A DNA stretch of 64,000 bases from Saccharomonospora xinjiangensis XJ-54 (GCF_000258175.1 NZ_JH636049.1:1837482-1901481), one strand, 5' to 3'. Positions 40,261 through 50,490 are shown, counted from the first letter of the stretch. Notes: generated by a model from the sequence alone, not told the origin. Translations and numbers: made by a program.

Positions 40261-41096
40261 CCCGCGATCCTCACCGTCGTGTCAGTGCCCCAGATGGCGA
40301 ACCCGATGAAAAAGTTGACCACTGCCACCGTCACGATCGACAGCCGAACAGCCCTGCCGACGGCGATGCCCACACCGGCTGGGCCGCCGGTCGCCCGGTA
40401 CCCGTAGTAGCAGTGCATGAGGATGATCAGCACGCTGAAGATCAGCACCTTGACGAAGGAGTAGAACACGTCCTCGGGGGGCAGGAACATGTCGAAGTAG
40501 TGGTCATATGTTCCCGCCGACTGCCCGTAGAGGTGCACGACCACGGTCCGCGACGCGAGATACGAGCTGAGCAGGCCGATCACGTAGAGCGGGATCACCG
40601 CGACGAATCCGGCAATGATGCGGGTCGTCACCAGGTACGGGAGGCTCGGAACTCCCATCACCTCCAGCGCATCGACCTCCTCGGAGATCCGCATCGCGCC
40701 GAGCTGCGCTGTGAACCCCGCGCCGACGGTCGCCGACAGCGCGAGACCTGCCACCAGCGGCGCGATCTCCCTGGTGTTGAAGAACGACGTCAGGAAGCCG
40801 GTGAAAGCCGAGGTGCCGATGGAGTCCAGCGCCGAGAATCCCTGAAGCCCCACGAGGACACCGGTGAACAGCGTCAACCCCACCATCACACCGACCGTGC
40901 CGCCGATGACCGCCAGCGAACCGGAGCCGAAGCTGACCTCGGCGAGCAGCCGCAGCACCTCCCTGCTGTAGCGGCGGATCGCTCTCGGCGCCCACGCGAG
41001 CGCACGCAGGTAGAACGACATCTGGTCGCCGAGCGTGTCCAGTGTCTCCAGTGGACGGTTGGCGAGATTCTTCGCGTTCTGTAGCAGTCGGGCCAT
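40257..41096 (-). CDS. YrbEB/MlaE-like permease
   Basis: A 279-residue MlaE-family permease with five to six membrane segments. It includes GFSALDSIGTSAFTGFLTSF, the conserved EVDALEVMGV loop that contacts the ATPase, and a C-terminal GPAGVGIAVGRAVRLS segment. It pairs with YrbEA to form the membrane part of the Mce ABC importer. It starts three bases after the YrbEA stop and overlaps mceA by four. Confidence 0.93.
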   Translation of the reverse strand: MARLLQNAKNLANRPLETLDTLGDQMSFYLRALAWAPRAIRRYSREVLRLLAEVSFGSGSLAVIGGTVGVMVGLTLFTGVLVGLQGFSALDSIGTSAFTGFLTSFFNTREIAPLVAGLALSATVGAGFTAQLGAMRISEEVDALEVMGVPSLPYLVTTRIIAGFVAVIPLYVIGLLSSYLASRTVVVHLYGQSAGTYDHYFDMFLPPEDVFYSFVKVLIFSVLIILMHCYYGYRATGGPAGVGIAVGRAVRLSIVTVAVVNFFIGFAIWGTDTTVRIAG

Positions 41097-41099
41097 CGA

Positions 41100-41894
41100 T
41101 CAGTCCAGCTTCGAGGGGACGAGCTGCAGATAGATCAGCGTGATCACCGTGTTGACCACGAACAGCAGCAGGAACGTGATGACGACGGACTGGTTCACGG
41201 CGTCGCCGACCCCCTTCGGGCCGGGCGGCGGGTTCAGTCCCCTGTACGCCGCGACGACGGCGGCGATGAAACCGAAGATCAGCGCTTTGATCTCGCCGAT
41301 CCACAGGTCGGAAAGCTGTGCCAGCGCCGAGAAACTCGCCAGGTACGCGCCCGGTGTGCCGTCCTGCAGCACGACGTTGAAGAAGTAACCTCCGAGCACC
41401 CCGATGACGCTCACCATGCCGTTCAACAGGACGGCGACGAACATGCACGCCAGCACCCTCGGCACCACGAGCCGCTGCACGGCCGAGACGCCGAGCACCT
41501 CCATCGCGTCGATCTCCTCACGGATCGTGCGCGCGCCGATGTCGGCGCAGATCGCCGACCCGCCCGCACCCGCGACGAGCAGAGCCACCACGAGCGGGCT
41601 CGCCTGCTGCACCGTCGCGAGCACGCTGCCCGCACCCGTGTACGACTGCGCACCGAGTTGTTTCGCCAGCGACCCGAACTGCATCGAGATGACCGCGCCG
41701 AACGGGATCGCCACCAGCGCCGTCGGCAGGATCGTCACACTCGCGATGAACCATGCCTGCTGGATGAACTCCCTGAACTGGAACGGCCGCTGGAAGACTC
41801 CGCGTGCGACATCGAGACCCAGCGCGAACAACCTTCCGGTCTCACGCAACATCCCGAGCCCGGGAATCCTGGCCGTGGAGGCCGGTGAACTCAT
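41100..41894 (-). CDS. YrbEA/MlaE-like permease
   Basis: A 264-residue MlaE-family permease. The ATPase-coupling helix REEIDAMEVLGVSAVQRLVV and the end GPKGVGDAVNQSVVIT are typical of the YrbEA class. Five membrane segments are clear. The start overlaps the mkl stop by four bases, so ATPase and permeases are translated together. With YrbEB it forms the permease dimer of the Mce system. Confidence 0.93.
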   Translation of the reverse strand: MSSPASTARIPGLGMLRETGRLFALGLDVARGVFQRPFQFREFIQQAWFIASVTILPTALVAIPFGAVISMQFGSLAKQLGAQSYTGAGSVLATVQQASPLVVALLVAGAGGSAICADIGARTIREEIDAMEVLGVSAVQRLVVPRVLACMFVAVLLNGMVSVIGVLGGYFFNVVLQDGTPGAYLASFSALAQLSDLWIGEIKALIFGFIAAVVAAYRGLNPPPGPKGVGDAVNQSVVITFLLLFVVNTVITLIYLQLVPSKLD

Positions 41895-43045
41895 AAGCGT
41901 CCTTGCCGATGCGGTCCTGGCCTGGTCACGTCGGTGGGACCGGGCTCAATCGGCTGGGTCCACTCGGAGCCCGGGATCGTGGCGACGTCGCCGGTGGGCA
42001 GCGTGCCGCTCTGAGCACCCACGAGGTCGCCGCTGCGGGCGCTGTAAACGCCGTAGCGGCGCTGCTCCTCCGGCGACAACGAGGCGATGATCGACTGGCG
42101 GGCGGCGTCCGGCAGCGTGTGCAGGATGCGCATCACCCGGTCCTTACGCCGCCGAGCGCCCTGCCGTTCCGGCAAACCCGGCGTCGGCTGCATCTGCGGC
42201 GGCACACCCGCGACCTCCTCGACACCACCGGCGTGATGACCTGCCTCGAACATCGCCCTCTCCGCGGCGAGCGTGGCCGAGTCCTTCTCCTCCGACATGC
42301 CGATCGGCCCGTCCATGCGCCCATTGAGGAACTGCTTCACCGCGGGCTCCTCGCTGGTGAGCAGCACCTCGCGAGGGCCGAACATCACCAGTTCCTTGCG
42401 GTAGAGCATGCCCAGGTTGTCCGGCACGGTCCTCGCGAGGTTGATGTTGTGGGTGACGATCAGAAATGTGGCGTCGATCTGGGCGTTGACGTCGATGAAC
42501 AACTGCGAGATGTACGTGGTGCGCACAGGATCGAGACCGGAGTCCGGTTCATCGACGAGAATGATCTCCGGGTCGAGCACGAGCGCCCTCGCGAGACCGG
42601 CACGTTTCCGCATACCACCGGAAATCTCGCCGGGAAGTTTCCGTTCCGCACCGGACAAACCGGTCATCTCAAGCTTTTCGAGAACGATCCTGCGAATCTC
42701 GGTCTCGGATTTCTTCGTGTGCTCACGCAACGGGAACGCCACGTTGTCGTAGAGGTTCATCGAACCGAACAGCGCACCGTCCTGGAACAGCACCCCGAAC
42801 AGCTTCCGCGTTTCGTAGAGCTTGCGTTCCGAACACCTGACGATGTCCACGCCGTTGATCACGCAGGTGCCTCTGTCCGGTTTCAACAACCCGATCATGG
42901 ACTTGAGGAACACGGACTTGCCGGTGCCCGAAGGGCCGAGCATCACCGATACCTCGCCGGGCGGCAACGTCAGCGTGACATCACGCCAGATGGTGTGCTT
43001 GCCGAAGGACTTGCTCAGACCTTCGATGACCACCTCGGCACCCAT
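41891..43045 (-). CDS. mkl: Mce transport ATP-binding protein
   Basis: A 384-residue ABC ATPase of the Mkl/MceG type. Walker A is GPSGTGKS, the signature is ISGGMRKR and Walker B is IILVDEPDSGLD. The first 250 residues match the mycobacterial Mkl pattern throughout (REHTKKSETEIRRIVLEKLE, FGPREVLLTSEEP). A C-terminal extension of about 130 residues follows, with a helical part (MRILHTLPDAARQSIIASLSPEE) and a Pro-rich end. The ATG at 43045 has GGGAGGTG upstream. In M. tuberculosis mkl also lies next to rplJL, but is separate from the mce operons; here it heads one. Confidence 0.95.
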   Translation of the reverse strand: MGAEVVIEGLSKSFGKHTIWRDVTLTLPPGEVSVMLGPSGTGKSVFLKSMIGLLKPDRGTCVINGVDIVRCSERKLYETRKLFGVLFQDGALFGSMNLYDNVAFPLREHTKKSETEIRRIVLEKLEMTGLSGAERKLPGEISGGMRKRAGLARALVLDPEIILVDEPDSGLDPVRTTYISQLFIDVNAQIDATFLIVTHNINLARTVPDNLGMLYRKELVMFGPREVLLTSEEPAVKQFLNGRMDGPIGMSEEKDSATLAAERAMFEAGHHAGGVEEVAGVPPQMQPTPGLPERQGARRRKDRVMRILHTLPDAARQSIIASLSPEEQRRYGVYSARSGDLVGAQSGTLPTGDVATIPGSEWTQPIEPGPTDVTRPGPHRQGRL

Positions 43046-43176
43046 CGCACCTCCCGGATTGTTTTCGTGGCGCGTCAACAACGTGCAACGAGTTCAGGGC
43101 GCGCAGGTTACTCACGAGTTCCGAAGGGAGCACCGGTCTGTGGCCCGCAGCACACTAACCCACGACCGGGTGAATA

Positions 43177-43219
43177 CAAAAAGGCGGGCCGCTCGTCTCT
43201 CGACGAACGACCCGCCCTT
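43177..43219 (-). terminator. rplL terminator
   Basis: On the minus strand a long imperfect stem with outer arms AAGGGCGGG and CCCGCCTT, followed by TTTTTG, lies 20 bases after the rplL stop. This is a classic intrinsic terminator and separates rplJL from the mkl-mce operon. Confidence 0.85.
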
Positions 43220-43239
43220 GTCGCGACAGCGGCGTCAGC

Positions 43240-43632
43240 TCACTTGAGCGAAACCTTCGCGCCGGCAGCCTCGAGCTTCTCCTTGGCGGCCTCGGCGGCC
43301 TCCTTGTCAACCTTCTCGAGCAGCGGCTTCGGAGCGCTCTCGACCAGCTCCTTGGCCTCCTTCAGGCCAAGGCCGGAGACGATCTCGCGGACGACCTTGA
43401 TGACCTGGATCTTCTTGTCGCCTGCGCCCTCGAGGACGACGTCGAACTCGTCCTTCTCCTCCTCGGCCGGAGCGGCGGCGCCGCCCGCAGCGCCCGGGGC
43501 GGCCATGACGGCGGCCGGGGCGGCGGCGGTGACGTCGAAGGTCTCTTCGAACTTCTTCACGAACTCGGACAGCTCAAGCAGCGTCAGCTCCTTGAAAGCG
43601 TCGAGCAGTTCGTCGGTGCTCAGCTTCGCCAT
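43240..43632 (-). CDS. rplL: 50S ribosomal protein L7/L12
   Basis: L7/L12 forms the ribosomal stalk that recruits GTPase factors. The 130-residue protein starts [21 protein letters not shown], has the Ala/Pro/Gly hinge ([18 protein letters not shown]) and the C-terminal domain ending [16 protein letters not shown] at 43632; it lies 54 bases after rplJ. Terminator follows. Confidence 0.98.
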   Translation of the reverse strand: MAKLSTDELLDAFKELTLLELSEFVKKFEETFDVTAAAPAAVMAAPGAAGGAAAPAEEEKDEFDVVLEGAGDKKIQVIKVVREIVSGLGLKEAKELVESAPKPLLEKVDKEAAEAAKEKLEAAGAKVSLK

Positions 43633-43686
43633 GATGGCGTTCCTTCCTCTAGCGGACTCGTGGGTGGTGAGTCGGGTGGGTGGTTG

Positions 43687-44232
43687 TCAGCTCTCGGCAG
43701 CCTCGTCGGCGCCGCCTTCGGACTTGCGCTTGTCCTCCAGCGCGGCGGCCAGGCGCGCGACCTGGGACGCCGGGGCCTGGAACAGGGCGGCGGCCTGGGA
43801 CAGCTTCGCCTTCAGCACACCCGCCGTCTTGGCGAGCAGCACCTCGCGGCTCTCCAGGTCGGCAATCCGCTCGATCTCGCTGACCGAGAGGGCCTTGCCG
43901 TCCATGTAGCCGCCCTTGATGACGAGGGCGTTGTTGTCCTTCGCGAAGTCGCGGATCGCCTTCGCGGCCTCGACCGGCTCACCCTCGACGAACGCGATCG
44001 CCGTGGGACCGACGAACAGCTCGTCGAGCCCCTCGACGCCCGCCTCGGCGGCGGCACGCTTGACGAGGGTGTTCTTCGCGACCCGGTACTTGGCGGTGTC
44101 GCCGAGAGCGCGGCGCAGCTCGCTGAGCTGGGACACGGAGAGGCCGCTGTACTGGGTAACGACGGCAGCCGAGCTGGTGCGGAACCGGTCCGCGATCTCG
44201 GCGACGGCCGCCACCTTGTCGGGCTTCGCCAT
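43687..44232 (-). CDS. rplJ: 50S ribosomal protein L10
   Basis: L10 anchors the L7/L12 stalk to 23S rRNA and represses its own operon by binding the leader RNA. The 181-residue protein starts [20 protein letters not shown] and has the conserved [21 protein letters not shown] segment. A C-terminal helix for L12 binding follows. The ATG at 44232 has GAGGAGG upstream. A longer in-frame reading that runs back to 44994 crosses the leader and repeats and is not real. Confidence 0.97.
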   Translation of the reverse strand: MAKPDKVAAVAEIADRFRTSSAAVVTQYSGLSVSQLSELRRALGDTAKYRVAKNTLVKRAAAEAGVEGLDELFVGPTAIAFVEGEPVEAAKAIRDFAKDNNALVIKGGYMDGKALSVSEIERIADLESREVLLAKTAGVLKAKLSQAAALFQAPASQVARLAAALEDKRKSEGGADEAAES

Positions 44233-44293
44233 GGTCGCCTCCTCTCTTGGCTTCGGTGACCACCGGCGGGCCCGGACCCCCACAAACGACAAA

Positions 44294-44450
44294 ACGCCCC
44301 GGCGCAGCAGGCGCGGGGCGTGGTTTCGCGAGCCGGACTCCCATCCAGCGCTCGCTTCGACGAGCCTCGTCCTCCTGCGCAGGCCGCCCGACGTTGGTAC
44401 GGGACCTTCGTTTCCCACGCCCTGCGCGGGAAAGACCAGCGGTCTTCGGT
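44294..44450 (-). ncRNA. L10-type leader of rplJL with attenuator hairpin
   Basis: The transcribed strand before rplJ has the features of a ribosomal L10 leader: segments GAAGACCGCTGGTC and GGGAAACGAAGGTCCC, then TGCGCAGGAGG. It ends in a hairpin whose outer arms are ACGCCCC/GGGGCGT (44294-44300 and 44315-44321), followed by TTTTG. The hairpin is a good intrinsic terminator about 60 bases before rplJ. L10-L12 binding would favour termination, giving feedback control. Family match is by eye; boundaries are approximate. Confidence 0.65.
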
Positions 44451-44462
44451 AGAACCTCGACC

Positions 44463-44490
44463 AGCATACGCTCCCCGCGAACCGCTCCAA
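44463..44490 (-). promoter_or_regulatory. candidate rplJ promoter
   Basis: On the minus strand TTGGAG (44485-44490) and TATGCT (44463-44468) are separated by 16 bases. The start point would be near 44456, just before the L10-type leader. Spacing is one short of ideal, so this is tentative. Confidence 0.4.
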
Positions 44491-44522
44491 CGCCCACCCC
44501 CGCAAGCCCCAACGCCGTGTCC

Positions 44523-44709
44523 GCACCTCCCGCACGCGTGCCAGCACCTCCCGCACGCGTGCCCGCACCTCCCGCACAGTGCCTGCACTTCTCGCACGCG
44601 TGCCCGCGTCGTGCGGTGCAAACACCCGTGCACAGACTGCGGACACGGCACGCTGCGTCTCGTGTCCGCACTTCTCGCACGCGTGCTTGCACTTCTCGCA
44701 TCGGTGTCC
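44523..44709. repeat. 21-bp interspersed/tandem repeats
   Basis: Units of gcacctcccgcacgcgtgcc type recur every 21 bases: 44523, 44544, 44565 (one base short), 44585, then 44668 and 44689. Half are of the variant gcacttctcgcacgcgtgc. Each contains the palindrome gcacgcgtgc. On the minus strand the unit can be read as Cys-Glu-Lys-Cys-x-His, but frames are not kept in all units. They lie between the rplJ promoter and the divergent gene at 44759. Confidence 0.85.
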
Positions 44710-44758
44710 GCAGGAAATGCTCGTTCCGCCGGTCACAAGTCGTGTGCGAGAGGGCATC

Positions 44759-45640
44759 ATGGGTGACGTGGTGGAGCAGCGAGGAGACGGAACGTCCGGC
44801 GAGGCGGACGACGAGATCGAGATCGTGCCCGACGTGCCGCGCGCGGGTACCGAACTCACCCCGGCCACCCCGGATCTCGACCCGGAACAACTACGCCAGT
44901 TCCAGCAGTTCCAGGAATTCCAACGGTTCCAGCAGTTCCAGCAGTTGCAGCAGCAAGCCGCAGGAGGAGCAGGACAGAGCGCGAGCCTGCGCACCGCAAC
45001 CGGTACAGACCTCGCCGTGCCGCCGCAACCGGCTCAGAGCACGAGAAAGGTTCCGGGCTGGCTCCAGTGGCTCGGCAGGAAGCTCCTCGGCTGGCTGATC
45101 TTCTTCCTGCTGCTCGCGATCTTCGCAACCTGGGCGTTCAACGAACTCTTCGGCTCCGACGACGACAACAGCACCGAGGCCGCAGCGCGCATGGGCGGCG
45201 GGACCTACCACACCGAGGAACTGCTCGCGAAGGAACCACACGAGGCCGTGCGCAAGGTCTACGACGCCATCGCGCAGGAGGACCCTTCCACCAACCGACC
45301 GCTGATCGCCGAGGCGTGCGGGCACTTCGACAACGATCGAGGCATCCAGCAACTCTTCGCGACCAACACCGGCCACCCCGATTGCCGGGCCGCCGTGCTG
45401 GCGTTGCACGAGCAGGTGACGCACGTCAACGACTACGCCGAGTCGATCTTCCCGCGCTGGTACGACCCCGACGCCACCACGGTCCGCGTCGATTCGTGCG
45501 ACTTCACCGTCGAGGGCGGCCCCGCACTCGGGACCTTCGAGGTCACCCAGGTCGAGATGGGTCAGTGGCTCATCACCGATCACGAACCAGGACCCACCAC
45601 CTGCCCGTCACCGCGAACCTCCACCACCGATGGCAACTGA
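44759..45640 (+). CDS. membrane protein with Gln/Phe repeats
   Basis: A 293-residue protein of unknown family. The N-terminal 110 residues are polar and acidic and include a run of QFQ-type repeats ([19 protein letters not shown], residues about 42-61). One membrane segment follows ([19 protein letters not shown]), then an outer domain of about 170 residues with [22 protein letters not shown], where acidic and Cys residues recur (ACGHF, HPDC, DSC, TTC). The four Cys could form two disulphides. ATG at 44759 with gagaggg upstream; further in-frame ATGs upstream fall in the repeats. It ends at a bidirectional terminator facing rplA. Confidence 0.75.
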   Translation: MGDVVEQRGDGTSGEADDEIEIVPDVPRAGTELTPATPDLDPEQLRQFQQFQEFQRFQQFQQLQQQAAGGAGQSASLRTATGTDLAVPPQPAQSTRKVPGWLQWLGRKLLGWLIFFLLLAIFATWAFNELFGSDDDNSTEAAARMGGGTYHTEELLAKEPHEAVRKVYDAIAQEDPSTNRPLIAEACGHFDNDRGIQQLFATNTGHPDCRAAVLALHEQVTHVNDYAESIFPRWYDPDATTVRVDSCDFTVEGGPALGTFEVTQVEMGQWLITDHEPGPTTCPSPRTSTTDGN

Positions 45641-45670
45641 CCGGCTTCGCATGCGCCGCTGAGAACGACG

Positions 45671-45704
45671 AAGGGGCGGCCATCCCACCGGATGACCGCC
45701 CCTT
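45671..45704. terminator. bidirectional terminator for 44759 gene and rplA
   Basis: Arms aaggggcgg (45671-45679) and ccgcccctt (45696-45704), extended by catcc/ggatg inside, form a strong stem between the convergent ends of the plus-strand gene and rplA. Confidence 0.8.
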
Positions 45705-45718
45705 GAGTCAGTTGCCCG

Positions 45719-46438
45719 TCAGGCGTTGGCCTCTTCGGACAAGAGGTTGCGCGTGCGAGCGGGATCGACGGGGATGCCCGGCCCCATGGTGGTGGAGAAG
45801 GTGACCTTCTTCAGGTAACGGCCCTTCGACGACGACGGCTTGACGCGAAGCACCTCGTCGAGCGCGGCGGCGTAGTTCTCCACCAGCTTCTCGGTGTCGA
45901 ACGACGCCTTGCCGATCACCATGTGCAGGTTGGCCTGCTTGTCAACCCGGAAGCTGATCTTACCGCCCTTGATGTCGGCCACGGCCTTGCCCACCGCAGG
46001 GGTCACGGTGCCGGTCTTCGGGTTCGGCATCAGGCTCCGGGGGCCGAGGATGCGGGCCACACGGCCGACCTTCGCCATCTGGTCCGGCGTCGCGATCGCG
46101 GCATCGAAATCGAGCCAGCCACCCTGGATGCGCTCGATCAGGTCGTCGGAGCCGACCACGTCGGCACCGGCGGCTTCGGCCTCCGCGGCCTTGTCGCCGG
46201 TCGCGAAGACGATGACGCGGACGGTCTTACCCGTTCCGTGCGGCAGGTTCACGGTGCCGCGGACCATCTGGTCGGCCTTGCGGGGGTCCACGCCGAGCCG
46301 CATCGCGACCTCGACGGTGGCGTCCATCTTGATCTTCGAAGTCTCCTTGGCGAGCTTCGCGGCCTCCAGCGGCGTGTACAGCCGCTCGCGGTCGATCAGC
46401 TCGGCGGCCTGGCGGTAGGCCTTGCTGCGCTTGGTCAT
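45719..46438 (-). CDS. rplA: 50S ribosomal protein L1
   Basis: L1 forms the mobile stalk at the E site and often represses rplKA translation. The 239-residue protein starts [20 protein letters not shown], with [18 protein letters not shown] and [22 protein letters not shown], both diagnostic. It is 104 bases after rplK. No unusual trait. Confidence 0.98.
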   Translation of the reverse strand: MTKRSKAYRQAAELIDRERLYTPLEAAKLAKETSKIKMDATVEVAMRLGVDPRKADQMVRGTVNLPHGTGKTVRVIVFATGDKAAEAEAAGADVVGSDDLIERIQGGWLDFDAAIATPDQMAKVGRVARILGPRSLMPNPKTGTVTPAVGKAVADIKGGKISFRVDKQANLHMVIGKASFDTEKLVENYAAALDEVLRVKPSSSKGRYLKKVTFSTTMGPGIPVDPARTRNLLSEEANA

Positions 46439-46542
46439 GTTCTGTCCTTACAAGTTCGTGACGGATCAGTTGTGGTGCGGGTCAGCGCGTGGCCCTTCCA
46501 CAGGTGGTGTGACAGCCGGAGACGGCCATCGGCTCACCACGA

Positions 46543-46974
46543 TCACTCAACCGTGATGCCCATCGAGCGAGCGGTACCGGCGATGATCTTGGCTGCCTGC
46601 TCGACGTCGGTCGCGTTGAGGTCGGACTTCTTGGTCTCAGCGATCTCGCGGACCTGGTCCCACGTGACCTTGCCGATCTTCGTCTTGTGGGGCTCGCCGC
46701 TGCCCTTCTCAACGCCTGCGGCCTTCAGCAGCAGCTTCGCGGCCGGCGGGGTCTTGAGCTTGAAGTCGAACGAGCGGTCCTCGTACACGGAGATCTCGAC
46801 CGGCACGACGTTGCCACGCTGCGACTCGGTCGCCGCGTTGTACGCCTTGCAGAACTCCATGATGTTGACGCCGTGCTGACCCAGCGCCGGGCCGACGGGA
46901 GGAGCCGGGTTCGCGGCGCCCGCCTGAATCTGCAGCTTGATGATCGCTGCGAGCTTCTTCTTCTTGGGTGGCAT
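46543..46974 (-). CDS. rplK: 50S ribosomal protein L11
   Basis: L11 binds the GTPase-associated centre of 23S rRNA and is the thiostrepton site. The 143-residue protein starts [19 protein letters not shown] and has the Pro-rich [20 protein letters not shown] motif. The ending [11 protein letters not shown] is typical. The ATG at 46974 is chosen by homology; eleven in-frame codons upstream are not part of the protein. It follows nusG by 82 bases. Confidence 0.98.
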   Translation of the reverse strand: MPPKKKKLAAIIKLQIQAGAANPAPPVGPALGQHGVNIMEFCKAYNAATESQRGNVVPVEISVYEDRSFDFKLKTPPAAKLLLKAAGVEKGSGEPHKTKIGKVTWDQVREIAETKKSDLNATDVEQAAKIIAGTARSMGITVE

Positions 46975-47056
46975 TCTTCGTTCCTGTTCAGTGTCGCTCG
47001 CCCTCACGCCCCTGCCGTGGCGTGAGGCTTTGCCTGCGGCCGAGCGTTCTCGGCCG

Positions 47057-48434
<1,378 letters not shown>

Positions 48435-48468
48435 GAGCTACTCCTCCGCTCCACCTGACACGTCAACG

Positions 48469-48541
48469 CAGGGGTGACAGGACTTGAACCTGCAACCTGC
48501 GGCTTTGGAGGCCGCTGCTCTGCCAGTTGAGCTACACCCCT
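48469..48541 (-). tRNA. tRNA-Trp (anticodon CCA)
   Basis: The minus strand folds as a 73-base tRNA with acceptor stem AGGGGTG/CACCCCT, a T-loop GTTCAAGTC and the anticodon loop CTCCAAA. No CCA end is encoded. It lies directly upstream of secE, as in mycobacteria. Confidence 0.97.
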
Positions 48542-48735
48542 TCGAGCGGTGACCCACTCACAAGGACGTTCTTCACCGGCCCCGCAGAGGCTGTGGGGCC
48601 GATTCCGTACGTTCCAAGTTCAGCAGTCTACGGCAAGCCCGACAGTGCCTCGCAACCACGCCCTCGTTACAGCGTGCCGGGCGCCTCGGGGAGGGCTGCT
48701 GCCTGGCACAACGGTGTCCGTGAAAAAATGTCGGC

Positions 48736-49965
48736 ATGGCCACACCCGACAGCACGCCCGGCTCCCGTCCCCGAGTGTCCGCCCGCATCGCGGGCATCAA
48801 GCCGTCCGCGACGCTCGCCGTCGATGCGAAGGCGAAGGCGCTCAAGGCCGAGGGCCGTCCGGTGATCGGCTTCGGTGCCGGACAGCCCGACTTCCCGACT
48901 CCCGACTACATCGTCGAGGCCGCCGCGGCAGCGGTGCGCGACCGCAGCAACCACGGCTACACGGCAGCGGCGGGCCTTCCCGAGCTGCGTGAGGCCATCG
49001 CGGCGAAGACGCTGCGCGACTCCGGATTCTCCTGCGACGCCTCGCAGGTGCTGGTGACCAACGGCGGAAAGCAGGCCGTGTACTCGGCCTTCGCCACGTT
49101 GCTCGACCCGGGTGACGAGGTTCTGCTGCCCGCCCCCTACTGGACGACGTACCCGGAGTCGATCACTCTGGCCGGTGGGATTCCCGTGCAGGTCACGGCC
49201 GACGAATCGACCGGCTACCGCGTCACGGTCGAGCAGTTGGAGGCAGCTCGCACGGAGCGCACGAAGGTGCTGCTGTTCAACTCGCCGTCGAACCCGACCG
49301 GCGCCGTCTACTCCCGCGAGGAGGTCGAGGCGATCGGCAGGTGGGCCGCCGAGCGCGACGTCTGGGTGGTCACCGACGAGATCTACGAACACCTCGTCTA
49401 CGACGGCGTCAAGGCCGAGTCGCTGCCCGTCGTCGTCCCCGAGATGGCCGACCGCACGCTGATCCTCAACGGGGTCGCGAAGACCTACTCCATGACCGGG
49501 TGGCGGGTCGGCTGGATCGTGGGCCCGCAGGACGTGATCAAGGCCGCGTCGAGCTTCCAGTCACACCTGTGCGGCAACGTCGCCAACGTGTCCCAGCGTG
49601 CCGCGCTCGCGGCCGTTGCCGGCCCCCTCGACGCGGTAGCCGAGATGCGCCGCGCGTTCGACGCCCGTCGCCGCAAGATCGTGGCGATGCTGTCGGAGAT
49701 CCCGAACGTCGAGTGCCCGACACCGGAGGGTGCCTTCTACGCCTACCCGTCGGTGAAGGCGGTCCTCGGCAAGGAGATCCGCGGCGAACGTCCGGCGGAC
49801 ACGATCGAGCTGGCCGACCTGATCCTTCGCGAGGTGGAGGTCGCCGTCGTCCCCGGTGAGGCTTTCGGCACGCCCGGCTACTTCCGGTTCTCCTACGCCC
49901 TCGCCGAGGAAGACCTCGTGGAAGGCATCACGCGCGTGGCGCGCCTGCTCTCCGAAGCGACGTAG
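48736..49965 (+). CDS. pyridoxal-phosphate aminotransferase (aspartate aminotransferase type)
   Basis: A 409-residue class I aminotransferase, subfamily I-gamma. It has [12 protein letters not shown] near the N-terminus, [16 protein letters not shown], the substrate-pocket [23 protein letters not shown] and the PLP-lysine in [16 protein letters not shown] (Lys249). The C-terminal arginine is in GYFRFSYA. Most likely it moves the amino group between aspartate and 2-oxoglutarate, though prephenate or other substrates are possible for this subfamily. The ATG at 48736 has no clear binding site; the gene may be leaderless. A strong terminator follows. Confidence 0.93.
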   Translation: MATPDSTPGSRPRVSARIAGIKPSATLAVDAKAKALKAEGRPVIGFGAGQPDFPTPDYIVEAAAAAVRDRSNHGYTAAAGLPELREAIAAKTLRDSGFSCDASQVLVTNGGKQAVYSAFATLLDPGDEVLLPAPYWTTYPESITLAGGIPVQVTADESTGYRVTVEQLEAARTERTKVLLFNSPSNPTGAVYSREEVEAIGRWAAERDVWVVTDEIYEHLVYDGVKAESLPVVVPEMADRTLILNGVAKTYSMTGWRVGWIVGPQDVIKAASSFQSHLCGNVANVSQRAALAAVAGPLDAVAEMRRAFDARRRKIVAMLSEIPNVECPTPEGAFYAYPSVKAVLGKEIRGERPADTIELADLILREVEVAVVPGEAFGTPGYFRFSYALAEEDLVEGITRVARLLSEAT

Positions 49966-49997
49966 CCCGCGCCCTCGCGGCTCCTCTGCCACATCCT

Positions 49998-50040
49998 CGA
50001 AGCCCCTGGAGCATGTCGTGTGACGGCTCCAGGGGCTTCG
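49998..50040 (+). terminator. terminator after the aminotransferase
   Basis: A perfect 15-bp inverted repeat (cgaagcccctggagc at 49998-50012, complement at 50026-50040, 13-base loop) lies 33 bases after the stop codon. It is followed by tcgtcg, not a T-tract. Confidence 0.85.
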
Positions 50041-50119
50041 TCGTGCGCGAGCCCTTTTGCCGAGCCTGCCGCGTGCCTTTCGCAAACCGCGCACCGAGAT
50101 CCCACCCTCCGCTTGCTTT

Positions 50120-50138
50120 GTTCTATTAATATTAGAAC
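50120..50138 (+). promoter_or_regulatory. AT-rich palindrome at a GntR gene start (likely operator/promoter)
   Basis: gttctattaatattagaac has 6-bp arms (gttcta/tagaac) around an AT core, one base before the ATG at 50140. It includes TAATAT, 7 bases from the ATG, as expected for the -10 of a leaderless transcript. Such AT-rich stretches are rare here, and GntR regulators of the YtrA type bind palindromes. Autoregulation is inferred. Confidence 0.55.
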
Positions 50139-50139
50139 T

Positions 50140-50490
50140 ATGCTCTTCCGTGTCGATCCCTCGTCCCCGGCTCCGCTCTACGAGCAGGTCGCCGCGTCGG
50201 TCCGCCGCGCACTGTCCGAAAAGCGGATCAAGGCGGGCGACACGCTGCCGCCCGCTCGCGAGCTCGCGGATCTGCTGAAGATCAACGTGCATACCGTGCT
50301 GCGCGCGTACGCGATGCTGCGTGACGAGGGGATCATCGACCTCCGCCGAAGGCGGGGGGCCGTGGTGACCGGGACTGCCGACGGTTACGCCCGGCTTGCC
50401 GAACTCGCCGCCGAACTGGTGGCGGAGAGCAAGCGCACCGGTGTGAGCGAAGACGAGCTGGTCACGATCCTGAGGAGGAAGTTCTCGTGA
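50140..50490 (+). CDS. GntR-family regulator, YtrA/YhcF type
   Basis: A short 116-residue regulator with an N-terminal winged helix (PLYEQVAASVRRALSEKRIKAGDTLPPARELADLL, then NVHTVLRAYAMLRDEG) and only a small C-terminal helix, as in YtrA-type regulators that commonly control adjacent membrane protein genes. The ATG at 50140 lacks a ribosome binding site and seems leaderless; frames upstream run through the terminator. Its stop overlaps the next start by four bases (GTGA), so the pair is one operon. Confidence 0.9.
   Translation: MLFRVDPSSPAPLYEQVAASVRRALSEKRIKAGDTLPPARELADLLKINVHTVLRAYAMLRDEGIIDLRRRRGAVVTGTADGYARLAELAAELVAESKRTGVSEDELVTILRRKFS

Larger units (their letters stand above)
44233..44758. 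other. rplJ leader and divergent intergenic region (526 bases)
   Basis: From low to high coordinates it holds the L10-type leader of rplJ (44294 to about 44450), a candidate rplJ promoter (44463-44490), a cluster of 21-base repeats (44523-44605 and 44668-44709) and the upstream region of the plus-strand gene at 44759. Open frames across the repeats are judged non-coding. Confidence 0.6.

Noticed and set aside
41903..43909. A 668-codon plus-strand frame across mkl and rplL
   Set aside because: Antisense to two clear genes and it runs through the rplL terminator.
44523..44709. CRISPR-like array
   Set aside because: Units are back to back at 21 bases without unique spacers, and no cas genes are in the window.
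44233..44994. N-terminal extension of L10 back to 44994
   Set aside because: The frame crosses the L10-type leader, the 21-bp repeats and the start of the divergent gene. L10 proteins start at the ATG at 44232.
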